From assembly GCA_902783575.1 (NCBI GenBank), contig CACZRP010000080.1, positions 1 to 41,574 of the forward strand: a DNA stretch of 41,574 nucleotides, in the 5' to 3' direction. Below the pieces are notes generated by a model. That model worked only from the letters and a program-made list of their open reading frames with translations, was not told the DNA's origin and made no database searches. The stretch comes from an uncultured Eubacteriales bacterium. Lineage in GTDB: Bacteria > Bacillota > Clostridia > Lachnospirales > Bianqueaceae. Of the stretch, positions 30,286-38,705 are shown piece by piece (within the stretch, counting starts at the first letter, position 1; the number at the start of each line of letters is the position of its first letter). A program made the position numbers and the translations under genes.

Positions 30286-32118
30286 TCAGGAAAGGGAACG
30301 GGTGGTCTCCTCCGCATACTGCCTGGTATACAGGGAGTAGTAATAGCCCTTCATTTTCATCAGATCGCTGTGGCGGCCCTGCTCAATAATCTTGCCATCC
30401 TTCACCACCAGGATCACATCCGCCTGGCGGATGGTGGAAAGCCGGTGGGCGATGACAAAGGAGGTGCGGCCCTTCATGAGATGCTCGATGGCATCCTGAA
30501 TCAGCTTCTCCGTGACGGTATCGATGGAGGAGGTAGCCTCATCCAGCACGAAAATCCGGGGATTCGCCAAAATGGCCCGGGCGAAGGAAAGCAGCTGCTT
30601 CTCACCGGTGGAAAGGAGGTCGCCGCCCTCGCCCACGTCGGAATCGTAGCCCTTGTCCATGCGGGCAATGACCTGATCCGCGGAAACGCTCTTCACGGCC
30701 TCTTCGATCTGCTCCATGGTGGCGTCGGGCTTGCCGTAAAGGAGGTTCTCCTTCACGGTGCCGGAGAACAGATGGGGCGTCTGCAGCACATAGCCGATGT
30801 TGCTGTGAAGCCACAGCTGGGAACGCTCCCGGGCATCCCGGCCGTCAATGAGGATCTGGCCCGAGGTGGGCTCGAAGAAACGGCACACCAGGTTCACCAG
30901 GGTGGATTTGCCGGCGCCGGTTTCGCCCACGATGGCCACGTTGGTGCCCTGGGGAACCTTCAGATTGAAGTGCTCCAGCACGTATTCATTGCCATCGGGA
31001 TACATAAAGGAAACATCCTTGAATTCGATATCGCCGAAGAGGGGCTCCCAGTTTTCCTTCTTGGGATGGAAGGCGTCGCCGTATTTCTCAATAATTTCGG
31101 GGGAATCGGCCACATCGGACTCCGTCTCCATGAGCCGGGTGAAGCGCTCAATGTTGACCTGCACGGTGATGAGATCGGACACCGCCCGCACAATCCAGCG
31201 GATGGGCTCCATGAGGTTCAGAGCGTAATTGGAGAAGGCCGCCAGGGTACCCAGCTCGATGAGACCCTGCAGGGTGATGTGCCCGCCTCTCCAGAGCACC
31301 AGCGCCAGGGCGATGTAAGAGGTAAAGGTAATTGTAGAAATAAACAGAGAACGGAAATGGGAGGTTTTGGTGGCCGTTTTGAACATGCTGCGGCTGGTTT
31401 TGCCGAAATCCTCCTCCATGCGGCTCTCCGCCACCAGGGTCTTGGTGGTTTTGGCGCCGGTGATGCCCTCGTTAAAGCCAGAGGTCAGCTGGGAGTTAAT
31501 CTCCCTCACCCGGCGGTTCAACCGGATCAGATGCTTCTGGAAATAAACGGAGGCCAGGGCGGCCAGCGGCACGATAATCAGCACCATGAGCGCCAGCTTC
31601 CAGTTCAGAATCAGCATGACGGCGATGGCGCTCACCATGTAGGTCAAATTCCAGACGCCGTCCATCAGGCCCCAGGAAACCAGACCGCCGATACGGCCGG
31701 TATCGCTCATGACCCGGGAATGGATGTAGCCGACGCTGTTCTGGTTAAAGTAGGAAAAGGACAGGGTCTGCAGATGGTTGAAGCTGGCCCGGCGCATGTC
31801 CCGGGACACATTCATTTCGATTTTACCGGCCTGGGAGGCGCTGATCATGTTGACCACGGTCTGCAGAATCAGCACAAACAGATAAAAAAGAATGAAGGGC
31901 ACCAGCGTATCCAGCGTGGACAGCTCGATGAAATGATTCAGCGCGTACTGCTGGAACAGAGGATGCAGGGTGTCGATGAGACCCGCCACCAGGCAGAGGA
32001 AGGCCATGCTGAAAATGGTACCCTTCAGGGGCCTGATGTAGGGCAGCAGCTTGGGAATGCCGAAATATTTCAGCGACACATATTGCTGCTGTTCTTTCTT
32101 GGTTTCTTGTTCAGACAT
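30286..32118 (-). CDS. ABC exporter, subunit with the catalytic Glu (heterodimer half)
   Basis: 610 residues: six-segment membrane domain (about 25-335), then ATPase domain. Walker A is GETGAGKST, the signature is a degenerate LSTGE in place of LSGGQ, Walker B is FVLDEATSS with the catalytic Glu, and the switch is IAHRLST. This pattern is the partner of a subunit with a weak Walker B, as in BmrCD or TM287/288 type exporters. It should export drugs, lipids or peptides with the protein of 32145. GGAG lies 5 bases before the ATG. The gap to the upstream gene is 26 bases. Confidence 0.93.
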   Translation of the reverse strand: MSEQETKKEQQQYVSLKYFGIPKLLPYIRPLKGTIFSMAFLCLVAGLIDTLHPLFQQYALNHFIELSTLDTLVPFILFYLFVLILQTVVNMISASQAGKIEMNVSRDMRRASFNHLQTLSFSYFNQNSVGYIHSRVMSDTGRIGGLVSWGLMDGVWNLTYMVSAIAVMLILNWKLALMVLIIVPLAALASVYFQKHLIRLNRRVREINSQLTSGFNEGITGAKTTKTLVAESRMEEDFGKTSRSMFKTATKTSHFRSLFISTITFTSYIALALVLWRGGHITLQGLIELGTLAAFSNYALNLMEPIRWIVRAVSDLITVQVNIERFTRLMETESDVADSPEIIEKYGDAFHPKKENWEPLFGDIEFKDVSFMYPDGNEYVLEHFNLKVPQGTNVAIVGETGAGKSTLVNLVCRFFEPTSGQILIDGRDARERSQLWLHSNIGYVLQTPHLFSGTVKENLLYGKPDATMEQIEEAVKSVSADQVIARMDKGYDSDVGEGGDLLSTGEKQLLSFARAILANPRIFVLDEATSSIDTVTEKLIQDAIEHLMKGRTSFVIAHRLSTIRQADVILVVKDGKIIEQGRHSDLMKMKGYYYSLYTRQYAEETTRSLS

Positions 32119-32144
32119 ACTTACTCCTAAATATCAAAGGCAGC

Positions 32145-33980
32145 TCAGACGGCCTCTTCTGCTTCTTCCAGGCCCTGCTGCATATCGTAAATCTTTTTGT
32201 AAACACCGTTCAGCGCCAGCAGCTCCTCCGGCGAGCCCATCTCCACGATGCGGCCCTTGTCCAGCACCATAATGCAGGAGGCCTGCATCAGGGTGGTGAT
32301 CCGGTGAGAAATCAGGATGACGGTGGAATCCCCCAGGGACTGGGACAGGGCATGGCGGATCTTAGCGTCGGTTTCCGCGTCCACGGCGGACAGGGAATCG
32401 TCGAAAACCATCACCGGCGCCTTCTGGGTCAGCATCCGGGCAATGGCGGTACGCTGTTTCTGACCGCCGGACAGGGTCACGCCCCGCTCGCCCACCACCG
32501 TGTCGTAGCCTTCCTTGAATTCCGTAATAGTGTCATCCACACAGGCGATTTTCGCCGCCCTGCGGATTTCCTCCAGGGACATGTTCCGGTCGGTGATGCC
32601 GATGTTCTCGCTGATGGTGCGGCTGAAAAGGAAGGGCTCCTGCAGCACCATGCCGATATCTCTTCTCAGATCCTGAGCCTTCATCTCGGCGATATCCACG
32701 CCGCCGATGGTGATTTTTCCCTGCTCGGGAGGCAGCTCGTACAGGCGGTTCAGCAGATGCATGAGGGTGGACTTGCCGGAGCCGGTGCTGCCCAGGATAC
32801 CGAAGGTGGTGCCGTGGGGAATGGTGAAGCTGATGTCCTGCACCACGGGAATGTCGGGCTCGTAGCCGAAGCTCACGTGGTCGAAGACGATATCGCCCCG
32901 GAGGGCCTTGTCGGTTTCTTCCCGGGAGACGGCATCTTCCTTGTCCTCCTCCAGGGGAGAATTGATGATGTACATGATACGGTCAATGGAAACCCCGGCC
33001 TTGGACATCTCGCTGATGACGCGGCCCAGCTGGCGCACCGGCCAGATGAGCATGCTGTTGTAGGTCAGGAAGGCGATAAATTCACCGGCGGAGAGGGTGC
33101 CCCGGACGCAGAATACGGAGCCCAGCACCAGGATGAGCATGATCTGAAGACCGGAAATGAAATCGCCGATGCCCCAGAACACGGCCATGAGATTCATGAG
33201 GGAAACCCAGAGACCGGTATAGTAGACGTTCTGCTTTTCGAAACGCTTTCTTTCGAATTCCTCGCGGCCGAAGGCCCTGACCACCCGCACGCCCGTCAGG
33301 TTTTCCTGGGCGATGGTGGAGAGGATGCCCTCATTTTGATCGCACTTCTCGAAGCTGCCGCCGATGCGGTTGTGGAAGAAGGCGGAATAGCCGATGATAA
33401 TGGGAATGGAGCAGGCCGCCACCAGAGACAGCCTCCAGTCCATGGAGAACATGAAATAGAGAGACAGCGTCATCATGATGATGATTCGCACTACGGAAAC
33501 CATCTGCTCCGCGATGAAGATCCGCACCCGCTCGGCGTCGGAGGTGCATCGCTGGATGATGTCGCCGGTCTTGTTCTTCATGTGCCAGGCGAAGGGCAGC
33601 TTCTGGATATGGGCAAAGAGCTCTTCACGGATGTTCTGGTGCAGCTTCTCCGCCGCGATGGAGTTGGTCTGGTTGGTGCCGTAGAAGGCCAGGGCCACCA
33701 GCAGGGCCATCACGCCGATGAGAATCGCCACCAGGTGCATATGGCTGCGAAGATAGGGCGCCCCGCCGATGCCTTCGATCATGTTCAGCACGAAGGGCGG
33801 GACATTGAAGGGCGCGCTGCCGATCACCGAGTCCACGAACTGCCGGATGACCTGGGGAATCAGCATCTCCAGCAGGGTGTTGATGAAGGACATCACGATA
33901 CTGAAAATAAAAAATCGGGTGCAGCCCCGCATAAAGTGGGCGACCATGGAAGATTTGGTGTAAGTTGCTTGTTTTTTCAT
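32145..33980 (-). CDS. ABC exporter, subunit with the non-catalytic Walker B (heterodimer half)
   Basis: 611 residues: six-segment membrane domain then ATPase. Walker A is GSTGSGKST, the signature is canonical LSGGQ, Walker B is VMVFDDSLSAVD with Asp where the catalytic Glu should be, and the switch is ISHRIT. Together with LSTGE of its partner this forms the degenerate site, while its LSGGQ completes the good site. It is the first gene of a minus-strand operon that continues into the SNF2-like and YdcF genes and is divergent from map. Confidence 0.93.
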   Translation of the reverse strand: MKKQATYTKSSMVAHFMRGCTRFFIFSIVMSFINTLLEMLIPQVIRQFVDSVIGSAPFNVPPFVLNMIEGIGGAPYLRSHMHLVAILIGVMALLVALAFYGTNQTNSIAAEKLHQNIREELFAHIQKLPFAWHMKNKTGDIIQRCTSDAERVRIFIAEQMVSVVRIIIMMTLSLYFMFSMDWRLSLVAACSIPIIIGYSAFFHNRIGGSFEKCDQNEGILSTIAQENLTGVRVVRAFGREEFERKRFEKQNVYYTGLWVSLMNLMAVFWGIGDFISGLQIMLILVLGSVFCVRGTLSAGEFIAFLTYNSMLIWPVRQLGRVISEMSKAGVSIDRIMYIINSPLEEDKEDAVSREETDKALRGDIVFDHVSFGYEPDIPVVQDISFTIPHGTTFGILGSTGSGKSTLMHLLNRLYELPPEQGKITIGGVDIAEMKAQDLRRDIGMVLQEPFLFSRTISENIGITDRNMSLEEIRRAAKIACVDDTITEFKEGYDTVVGERGVTLSGGQKQRTAIARMLTQKAPVMVFDDSLSAVDAETDAKIRHALSQSLGDSTVILISHRITTLMQASCIMVLDKGRIVEMGSPEELLALNGVYKKIYDMQQGLEEAEEAV

Positions 33981-34003
33981 GGAAAATGACTCTGAGAATT
34001 AGA

Positions 34004-34031
34004 TTGATTTTTCAGTCTGTGTGTTTATAAT
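34004..34031 (+). promoter_or_regulatory. Probable map promoter
   Basis: TTGATT (34004-34009), 16 bases, TATAAT (34026-34031), followed by a second overlapping TATAAT. About 120 bases of leader precede the start, including ACTTTTCAAAAGT, a short palindrome. Confidence 0.5.
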
Positions 34032-34151
34032 ATAATAGGAACAGAAGCCGAGGGCTAAGGATTCATAAGTACTGATTCTAAACGATTCACAAAGGTAAGT
34101 CAATAGCCTGCGCCGCGACTTTTCAAAAGTTATTTAAAATGAGGTTTTTGT

Positions 34152-35021
34152 ATGAAGATCAGCCCCAATGAACCCTGCTGGTGCGGCAGCGGCCGCAAAT
34201 ATAAAAAATGCCATATGGCCCAGGATGAGAAGGTAAGAATGTACAAGGATCTGGGCGCCCTGGTGCCTCCGAGGAAGCTGCTGAAGACTCCCGAACAGAT
34301 CGAGGGCATGAAGAAGTCCGCCGCCATCAACATGGCGTGCCTGGATGCGGTGTCCGAGGTCATCAAGGCCGGCATGAGCACCCAGGATATCGATGATATC
34401 ATCTACGAGGTGACCACCCGCTCCGGCGCCATCCCCGCGCCCCTGGACTATGAGGGCTTCCCCAAGAGCGTCTGCACCTCCATCAACGACGAGGTCTGCC
34501 ACGGCATCCCTGACGAGAGCATCATCCTCAAGGACGGCGATATCATCAACGTGGATGTTTCTACTATATTAAACGGATATTTCAGCGACTCCTCCCGCAT
34601 GTTTCTCATCGGCGAGGTTTCCGAGGCCAAAAAGAAGCTGGTGGAGGTCACCAAAGAGTGTGTGGAGCAGGGTCTCAAGCAGGTGAAGCCCTGGGGCTAT
34701 CTGGGCGATGTGGGCGCGGCAGTGAACGCCTACGCCAAGGCCCACGGCTACAGTGTGGTGAGGGAGATCGGCGGTCACGGCATCGGCCTGGAGTTCCATG
34801 AGGATCCCTGGGTGAGCTTCGTCTCCGAACCCGGCACCGGTATGCTGCTGGTGCCCGGCCTGACCTTTACCATTGAACCCATGGTGAACATGGGCGGTCC
34901 CGAGATCTACTGCGACGAGGATAACGGCTGGACCATCTACACCCAGGACGGACAGCCCTCGGCCCAGTGGGAGATCATGGTCACCGTCACCGAGGACGGC
35001 TGCGATGTGCTGTGCTGGTAA
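34152..35021 (+). CDS. map: Methionine aminopeptidase type I with N-terminal SEC-C zinc ribbon
   Basis: 289 residues. The N-terminus (PCWCGSGRKYKKCH, about 7-20) is a SEC-C zinc motif as in SecA. The peptidase domain follows (about 40-289) with the five metal ligands: Asp in NVDVSTIL, Asp in FSDSSRMF, His in GHGIGLEFHEDP, Glu in TIEPM and Glu in QWEIMVTV. It removes the initiator Met from new proteins, and the SEC-C part probably helps ribosome contact. GAGG lies 8 bases before the ATG. It leads a three-gene run. Confidence 0.95.
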   Translation: MKISPNEPCWCGSGRKYKKCHMAQDEKVRMYKDLGALVPPRKLLKTPEQIEGMKKSAAINMACLDAVSEVIKAGMSTQDIDDIIYEVTTRSGAIPAPLDYEGFPKSVCTSINDEVCHGIPDESIILKDGDIINVDVSTILNGYFSDSSRMFLIGEVSEAKKKLVEVTKECVEQGLKQVKPWGYLGDVGAAVNAYAKAHGYSVVREIGGHGIGLEFHEDPWVSFVSEPGTGMLLVPGLTFTIEPMVNMGGPEIYCDEDNGWTIYTQDGQPSAQWEIMVTVTEDGCDVLCW

Positions 35022-35028
35022 ATAGACA

Positions 35029-35955
35029 ATGATGAACAGAGAAGAATCCAGAAGGATGACCGCCGGCATCCAGGAGCTGATCGCTTCCTGGGCGCCTTCG
35101 GCGGATCTTTCCTGTCCTGCGGCGATGCTGCAGGCTCTGGCAAACTCGTCCGGCATTCCCCTGCAGGACGGGTTTTTTCAGTTAATGAAGAATCAGTTCC
35201 GGATCCTTTCCGCGGATCAGTTTGAGGCGGATCCCTACCTGGCCGCCATGAAGGATCTGCCGGACCAGATCCGGGAGGGGCGTTTCACCCTGGCCATGGT
35301 GAGCTACGAGAAGGGGGAGCTGCTGGCCTATGACGCCCCCTCCGGCAGCGGCCTTTCGGATGCGGAGGCAACCGCCTGCGGCCACTTTGCCCAAGCCGGG
35401 GAGGTGCTTATCGTGCCCAACATCGGCTGCTTCGACCGGAAGGTGCGATTTCCCGCCATTTACGAGGAAGAAATTCCCTGGATGAGCGTCTGCCCCTCGG
35501 AGATGAATACCCTGAGGGAGCCCCTGGAGGATGCCCGGGCGTTTCTGAGACAGCGGAAGGACAGCCGAGTGCTGGTGCTGGGGCTGGGCCTTGGATATTA
35601 CCCCTTTTTGATTTCCCTGGAGGACTCCGTCAAGGAGATTGTCATTGTGGAATACTCCCGGGAGATCATCGATCTTTTTGAAAAATACCTGCTGCCCCGG
35701 TTCCCCTATCCGGAGAAGATCCGCATCGTCCAGGACGATGCCTTTGACTATCTGCGCCGGGTGCAGCCGGGCGAATTTGACTATGTTTTTTCGGATACCT
35801 GGGAGAGCCAGTTCGATGGCGCCAAGGATTATCTGCGGATCAAACGCCAGGAGGCGAGGCTGAATCCGGAAAATGCGGAACCCCGGACGGGCTTCGGTTA
35901 CTGGATCGAGCCCCAGATCCGGGCGTACCTGAAGGACGAGGGGATTTTAACCTGA
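35029..35955 (+). CDS. Spermidine-synthase-like SAM-dependent methyltransferase-fold protein
   Basis: 308 residues. The second half is a Rossmann fold with VLVLGLGLGYYPFLISL (SAM or dcSAM loop), IVIVEYSREIIDLFE (acidic residue after strand 2), IRIVQDDAFDYL and FDYVFSDTWES. The first half is not recognised. It resembles the spermidine-synthase/methyltransferase superfamily, but the Asp-rich active loop of SpeE is missing, so the substrate is unknown. Two ATG codons (35029 and 35032) stand 8 bases after the map stop, with no clear ribosome site; a third at 35056 directly follows AGAAGG. Confidence 0.7.
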   Translation: MMNREESRRMTAGIQELIASWAPSADLSCPAAMLQALANSSGIPLQDGFFQLMKNQFRILSADQFEADPYLAAMKDLPDQIREGRFTLAMVSYEKGELLAYDAPSGSGLSDAEATACGHFAQAGEVLIVPNIGCFDRKVRFPAIYEEEIPWMSVCPSEMNTLREPLEDARAFLRQRKDSRVLVLGLGLGYYPFLISLEDSVKEIVIVEYSREIIDLFEKYLLPRFPYPEKIRIVQDDAFDYLRRVQPGEFDYVFSDTWESQFDGAKDYLRIKRQEARLNPENAEPRTGFGYWIEPQIRAYLKDEGILT

Positions 35956-35971
35956 GGAAGGAGGAGAACTC

Positions 35972-36631
35972 GTGTCCATGATTTATTCGGTAACGGTCAA
36001 TGGCGGCATTCCCGAGAACGCCTACTTTTATATCGATGAGGAGACCCTTCACGGGTTCCTGGTTGATCCGGGCGCCAGCGGAGCGGCACTTTTTAACATG
36101 GCCTCGGAGAAGGGCTGGGAGATCGAAGGCCTGTTGATTACCCATGGCCACTTTGATCATGTGGGTGGGGTTGCCGCCTTCGCTAAGGCCTGGGAGCAGG
36201 CCCACGGCGCGCCTCTGCCGGTGTATATCGGAGAGGCGGGAGAAAAATATCTGAGGGATCCCGAGTATAATCTTTCCCTGGGCTTCGGAGGCCCGGTGAG
36301 GATGGAGGGGAAGATCTGTTATCAGAAGGACGGAGCCGTGGTAAAGCTGGAAGACGGTTCTCTGAGCCTTCAGTATATCTCCACCCCCGGCCATACCGAG
36401 GATTCGGGCATCTGGTACGATGAAGCCAGTGGGATTGCCTTTGTGGGAGATACCATTTTCGCGGACGGCGGCTATGGCAATTTCCGCTTTCCCGGCGGCA
36501 GCTTTGAAGTGCTGATGGACAGCATTCAAAGCCGGATTCTGACCCTGCCGGAGGACACCCGGCTGCTCAGCGGCCATTCCGGGCCTACCACTGTGGGACG
36601 GGAGAGAAAGTTTTACACAAAATCTTTATAA
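35972..36631 (+). CDS. MBL-fold metallo-hydrolase (glyoxalase II-like)
   Basis: 219 residues. The zinc motif THGHFDHVGG (about 53-62), GHTEDSGIWY (third His) and FVGDTIFADGGYGNF (bridging Asp), then LLSGHSGPTT (last His), are complete. This is the glyoxalase II-like branch often annotated as hydroxyacylglutathione hydrolase-like. Anaerobes may use it on other thioesters. The GTG at 35972 is preferred because AGGAGG is 7-8 bases upstream; an ATG lies two codons later. It is third in the map run. Confidence 0.88.
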   Translation: MSMIYSVTVNGGIPENAYFYIDEETLHGFLVDPGASGAALFNMASEKGWEIEGLLITHGHFDHVGGVAAFAKAWEQAHGAPLPVYIGEAGEKYLRDPEYNLSLGFGGPVRMEGKICYQKDGAVVKLEDGSLSLQYISTPGHTEDSGIWYDEASGIAFVGDTIFADGGYGNFRFPGGSFEVLMDSIQSRILTLPEDTRLLSGHSGPTTVGRERKFYTKSL

Positions 36632-36646
36632 AATGTGAATAAAGTC

Positions 36647-36675
36647 TTGATTCTTCTTGATTTTTCCTATATAAT
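36647..36675 (+). promoter_or_regulatory. Strong promoter of the secreted vWA-like protein
   Basis: TTGATT (36647-36652), 17 bases, TATAAT (36670-36675), about 70 bases before the start codon. Confidence 0.8.
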
Positions 36676-36746
36676 GAGTCTACATTTCCCTAAATATAAA
36701 AATAGATAGATACATATCACGAGGTGGGGAAAGGAAACGGGGACAA

Positions 36747-38525
36747 ATGAAAAACTGCATATCTTCTCAAAATGGCCGCATGGGATCTCCATGGGCCCGT
36801 CTAAGCAACCCTCAAAACCGGCCTGGCCGGCAGGGCAGAAAGATTCTGCGTACTCTGGGAGTGTTTCTCCTGGCAGTATCGGTTTTGCTTGGGCATTTTT
36901 TATTTGCTTCTGAAGTGAAAGCCGCCCAGGAGGACGGTATCAGCCTCACACAGGTTCTGGAAACCGAGCAGGGAAGGCAGATTCAGCCTTCCGAGGATGG
37001 TACCTGCCCCTTCACCATGGAAGAGCAGGATGGCTATCTGAAGATGGCGGAAAGCCTGCGGGTGAATGAGGTCGTGGAGCTGGACTTCTTTGAAATCCGT
37101 TATCTTTACGATGATCTTGCCTATCTGCTGGCCGCCCAGGGTCCCAAAACCGTGACGCTGGTGCTTCGCCTGGACCAGGCCCTGACCACTCCCTCCAATG
37201 TGCAGATTCTGGAAGGAAACGCGGAGGTCATTTCCGTGGATTCCCATGACAGCTATCTTTCCATCGCTCTGAATGTGGGTGCCTGCGGAAGCCTGAAAAT
37301 CGGCGTTCCCGCGAAAATCAGCGAACGGGCCTACGAGACCATCCGCTACGGCTATACCTTCGAGAGCCGGCTCTGCGCCGTGATGTGGGGCGGCTATGTG
37401 CTGAACGAATCCGCCGTCAAGGCTGAGCCCCTGACCATCCGTCCCGCCGCCGATGACTCCATGTTCGATATTTCCATGAGAAGCACCGACCTTGCCTCCG
37501 ACTTTACCGCCAACGTGGCTCTGGAGCTGGAGCAGAGCAAGGTTTCTCCCATGGATATGGTGCTGATCGCCGACAAGCACGAAGGCGCCGCCGGACTGGA
37601 CCAGTATCTGGCCACCCTGAAGAAGGACCTGATCGATGCCGGCATCAATCTTCATGAAGGACTGCTGCCCTTGGAAAACCGCTCCCTGGAGGAGGGCATT
37701 TCCCTGGCAGTGGATGAGCTGAACCTCATTTCCAGAAAAGATGCCGTCAAATATATCGTATTTCTGCTGAACGAAGTGGGTGACGAGGATCAGCTGGCCC
37801 TGGCCAAGCTGTCCCAGGAGCATCCCGACTTCCATCTGCTGGTGAAGCTCTATCCCTCCGAGGAGGAGGCCTCCACAGTGGAGGAGCTGATGGGCATCAT
37901 CCGGGATGACCTGATCCGTACCGTTAAGGCCGGCAGCTATGTGGAAAGCCGCCTGGCAAAGAATTTCGCCCTGATGGAAGATCCCTCTGTCACCAGCCTG
38001 ACGGTGGGAGGCACCACTCTGCAGGCGGAGTACGGCGACGTGGAATACGGCGAGACCTGCTGCTTCCGCTTCGGAGACAAATATGAGCTTCATTACTACG
38101 GCCCGGAAGAGACCGACTATCCCTATTTCGTTCTGAAGATCGGCGAGGACAAGCTGGCGGACACCACCCTGACCCTGCGCTTCCAGGTGAAGCTGGTTTA
38201 TCCGGAATATCCCACCCAGGCCGGCGTTACCACCTACGGCACCTACGATCCCTACGGCCTTTCCGGTTATGAAGGCATCGCGGTGACCGGCGAGACCCGT
38301 CTGGTGGCCCTCAATGCTTCCGGTAAAGTGGAGAGCACCGAGTTCTTCCGTGTTCCCACCGTGAGCTATACGGCGCTGCTGCTGGAAGGCCAGTACGGCA
38401 ATGAGGAAGTGCATTACTTCACCTCCGACATGGCCGGCACGGAATATGACTATCAGCTGGACGACCAGTCCTGGCATGTTTCCGTATTTACCGATGGAAT
38501 GAATACCATTCTGGATATCGAATAA
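36747..38525 (+). CDS. Secreted protein with a vWA-like domain lacking MIDAS
   Basis: 592 residues, not recognised as a named family. A long basic N-region (1-35) leads to one hydrophobic segment (about 36-54) and a cleavage-like VKAAQE, so it is secreted or membrane-anchored. Residues about 255-410 look like a von Willebrand A fold: PMDMVLIADKHEGAAG, NRSLEEGISLAVDELN and AVKYIVFLLNEVG. In metal-binding vWA domains these read D-x-S-x-S, a T-N/E-D-G-L turn and F-L-T-D-G. Here the metal ligands are absent. A beta-rich C-terminal domain (about 430-592) follows. There is no LPxTG. The ribosome site is GGGGAC-like and modest. Confidence 0.7.
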   Translation: MKNCISSQNGRMGSPWARLSNPQNRPGRQGRKILRTLGVFLLAVSVLLGHFLFASEVKAAQEDGISLTQVLETEQGRQIQPSEDGTCPFTMEEQDGYLKMAESLRVNEVVELDFFEIRYLYDDLAYLLAAQGPKTVTLVLRLDQALTTPSNVQILEGNAEVISVDSHDSYLSIALNVGACGSLKIGVPAKISERAYETIRYGYTFESRLCAVMWGGYVLNESAVKAEPLTIRPAADDSMFDISMRSTDLASDFTANVALELEQSKVSPMDMVLIADKHEGAAGLDQYLATLKKDLIDAGINLHEGLLPLENRSLEEGISLAVDELNLISRKDAVKYIVFLLNEVGDEDQLALAKLSQEHPDFHLLVKLYPSEEEASTVEELMGIIRDDLIRTVKAGSYVESRLAKNFALMEDPSVTSLTVGGTTLQAEYGDVEYGETCCFRFGDKYELHYYGPEETDYPYFVLKIGEDKLADTTLTLRFQVKLVYPEYPTQAGVTTYGTYDPYGLSGYEGIAVTGETRLVALNASGKVESTEFFRVPTVSYTALLLEGQYGNEEVHYFTSDMAGTEYDYQLDDQSWHVSVFTDGMNTILDIE

Positions 38526-38576
38526 AAAGCAAGCCGGAGCGTTACGGCAGGATCTGATCGATAAGTGAATATTGTT

Positions 38577-38698
38577 AGCCGGAGTATCCGGCAGGAGATT
38601 TTTCCAAACATATGGAAGGGCCCGCTTACCTATCATAATAAATAGGAAGCGGGCCCTGAATCGTTTGGAAAAATCTTTCTTGCCGAGGTGCTCCGGCT
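38577..38698. terminator. Very long bidirectional hairpin between convergent genes
   Basis: Three blocks pair: AGCCGGAG (38577-38584) with 38691-38698, AGATTTTTCCAAAC (38596-38609) with 38663-38676, and AGGGCCCGCTT plus CCTAT (about 38617-38633) with 38642-38656. The T and A runs sit inside the stem. A partial direct repeat of the left arm (AGCCGGAG..CGGCAGGA) occurs at 38532. It probably terminates both the gene at 36747 and the exporter at 38706, but it is longer than needed for that. Confidence 0.8.
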
Positions 38699-38705
38699 GA
38701 AATAA

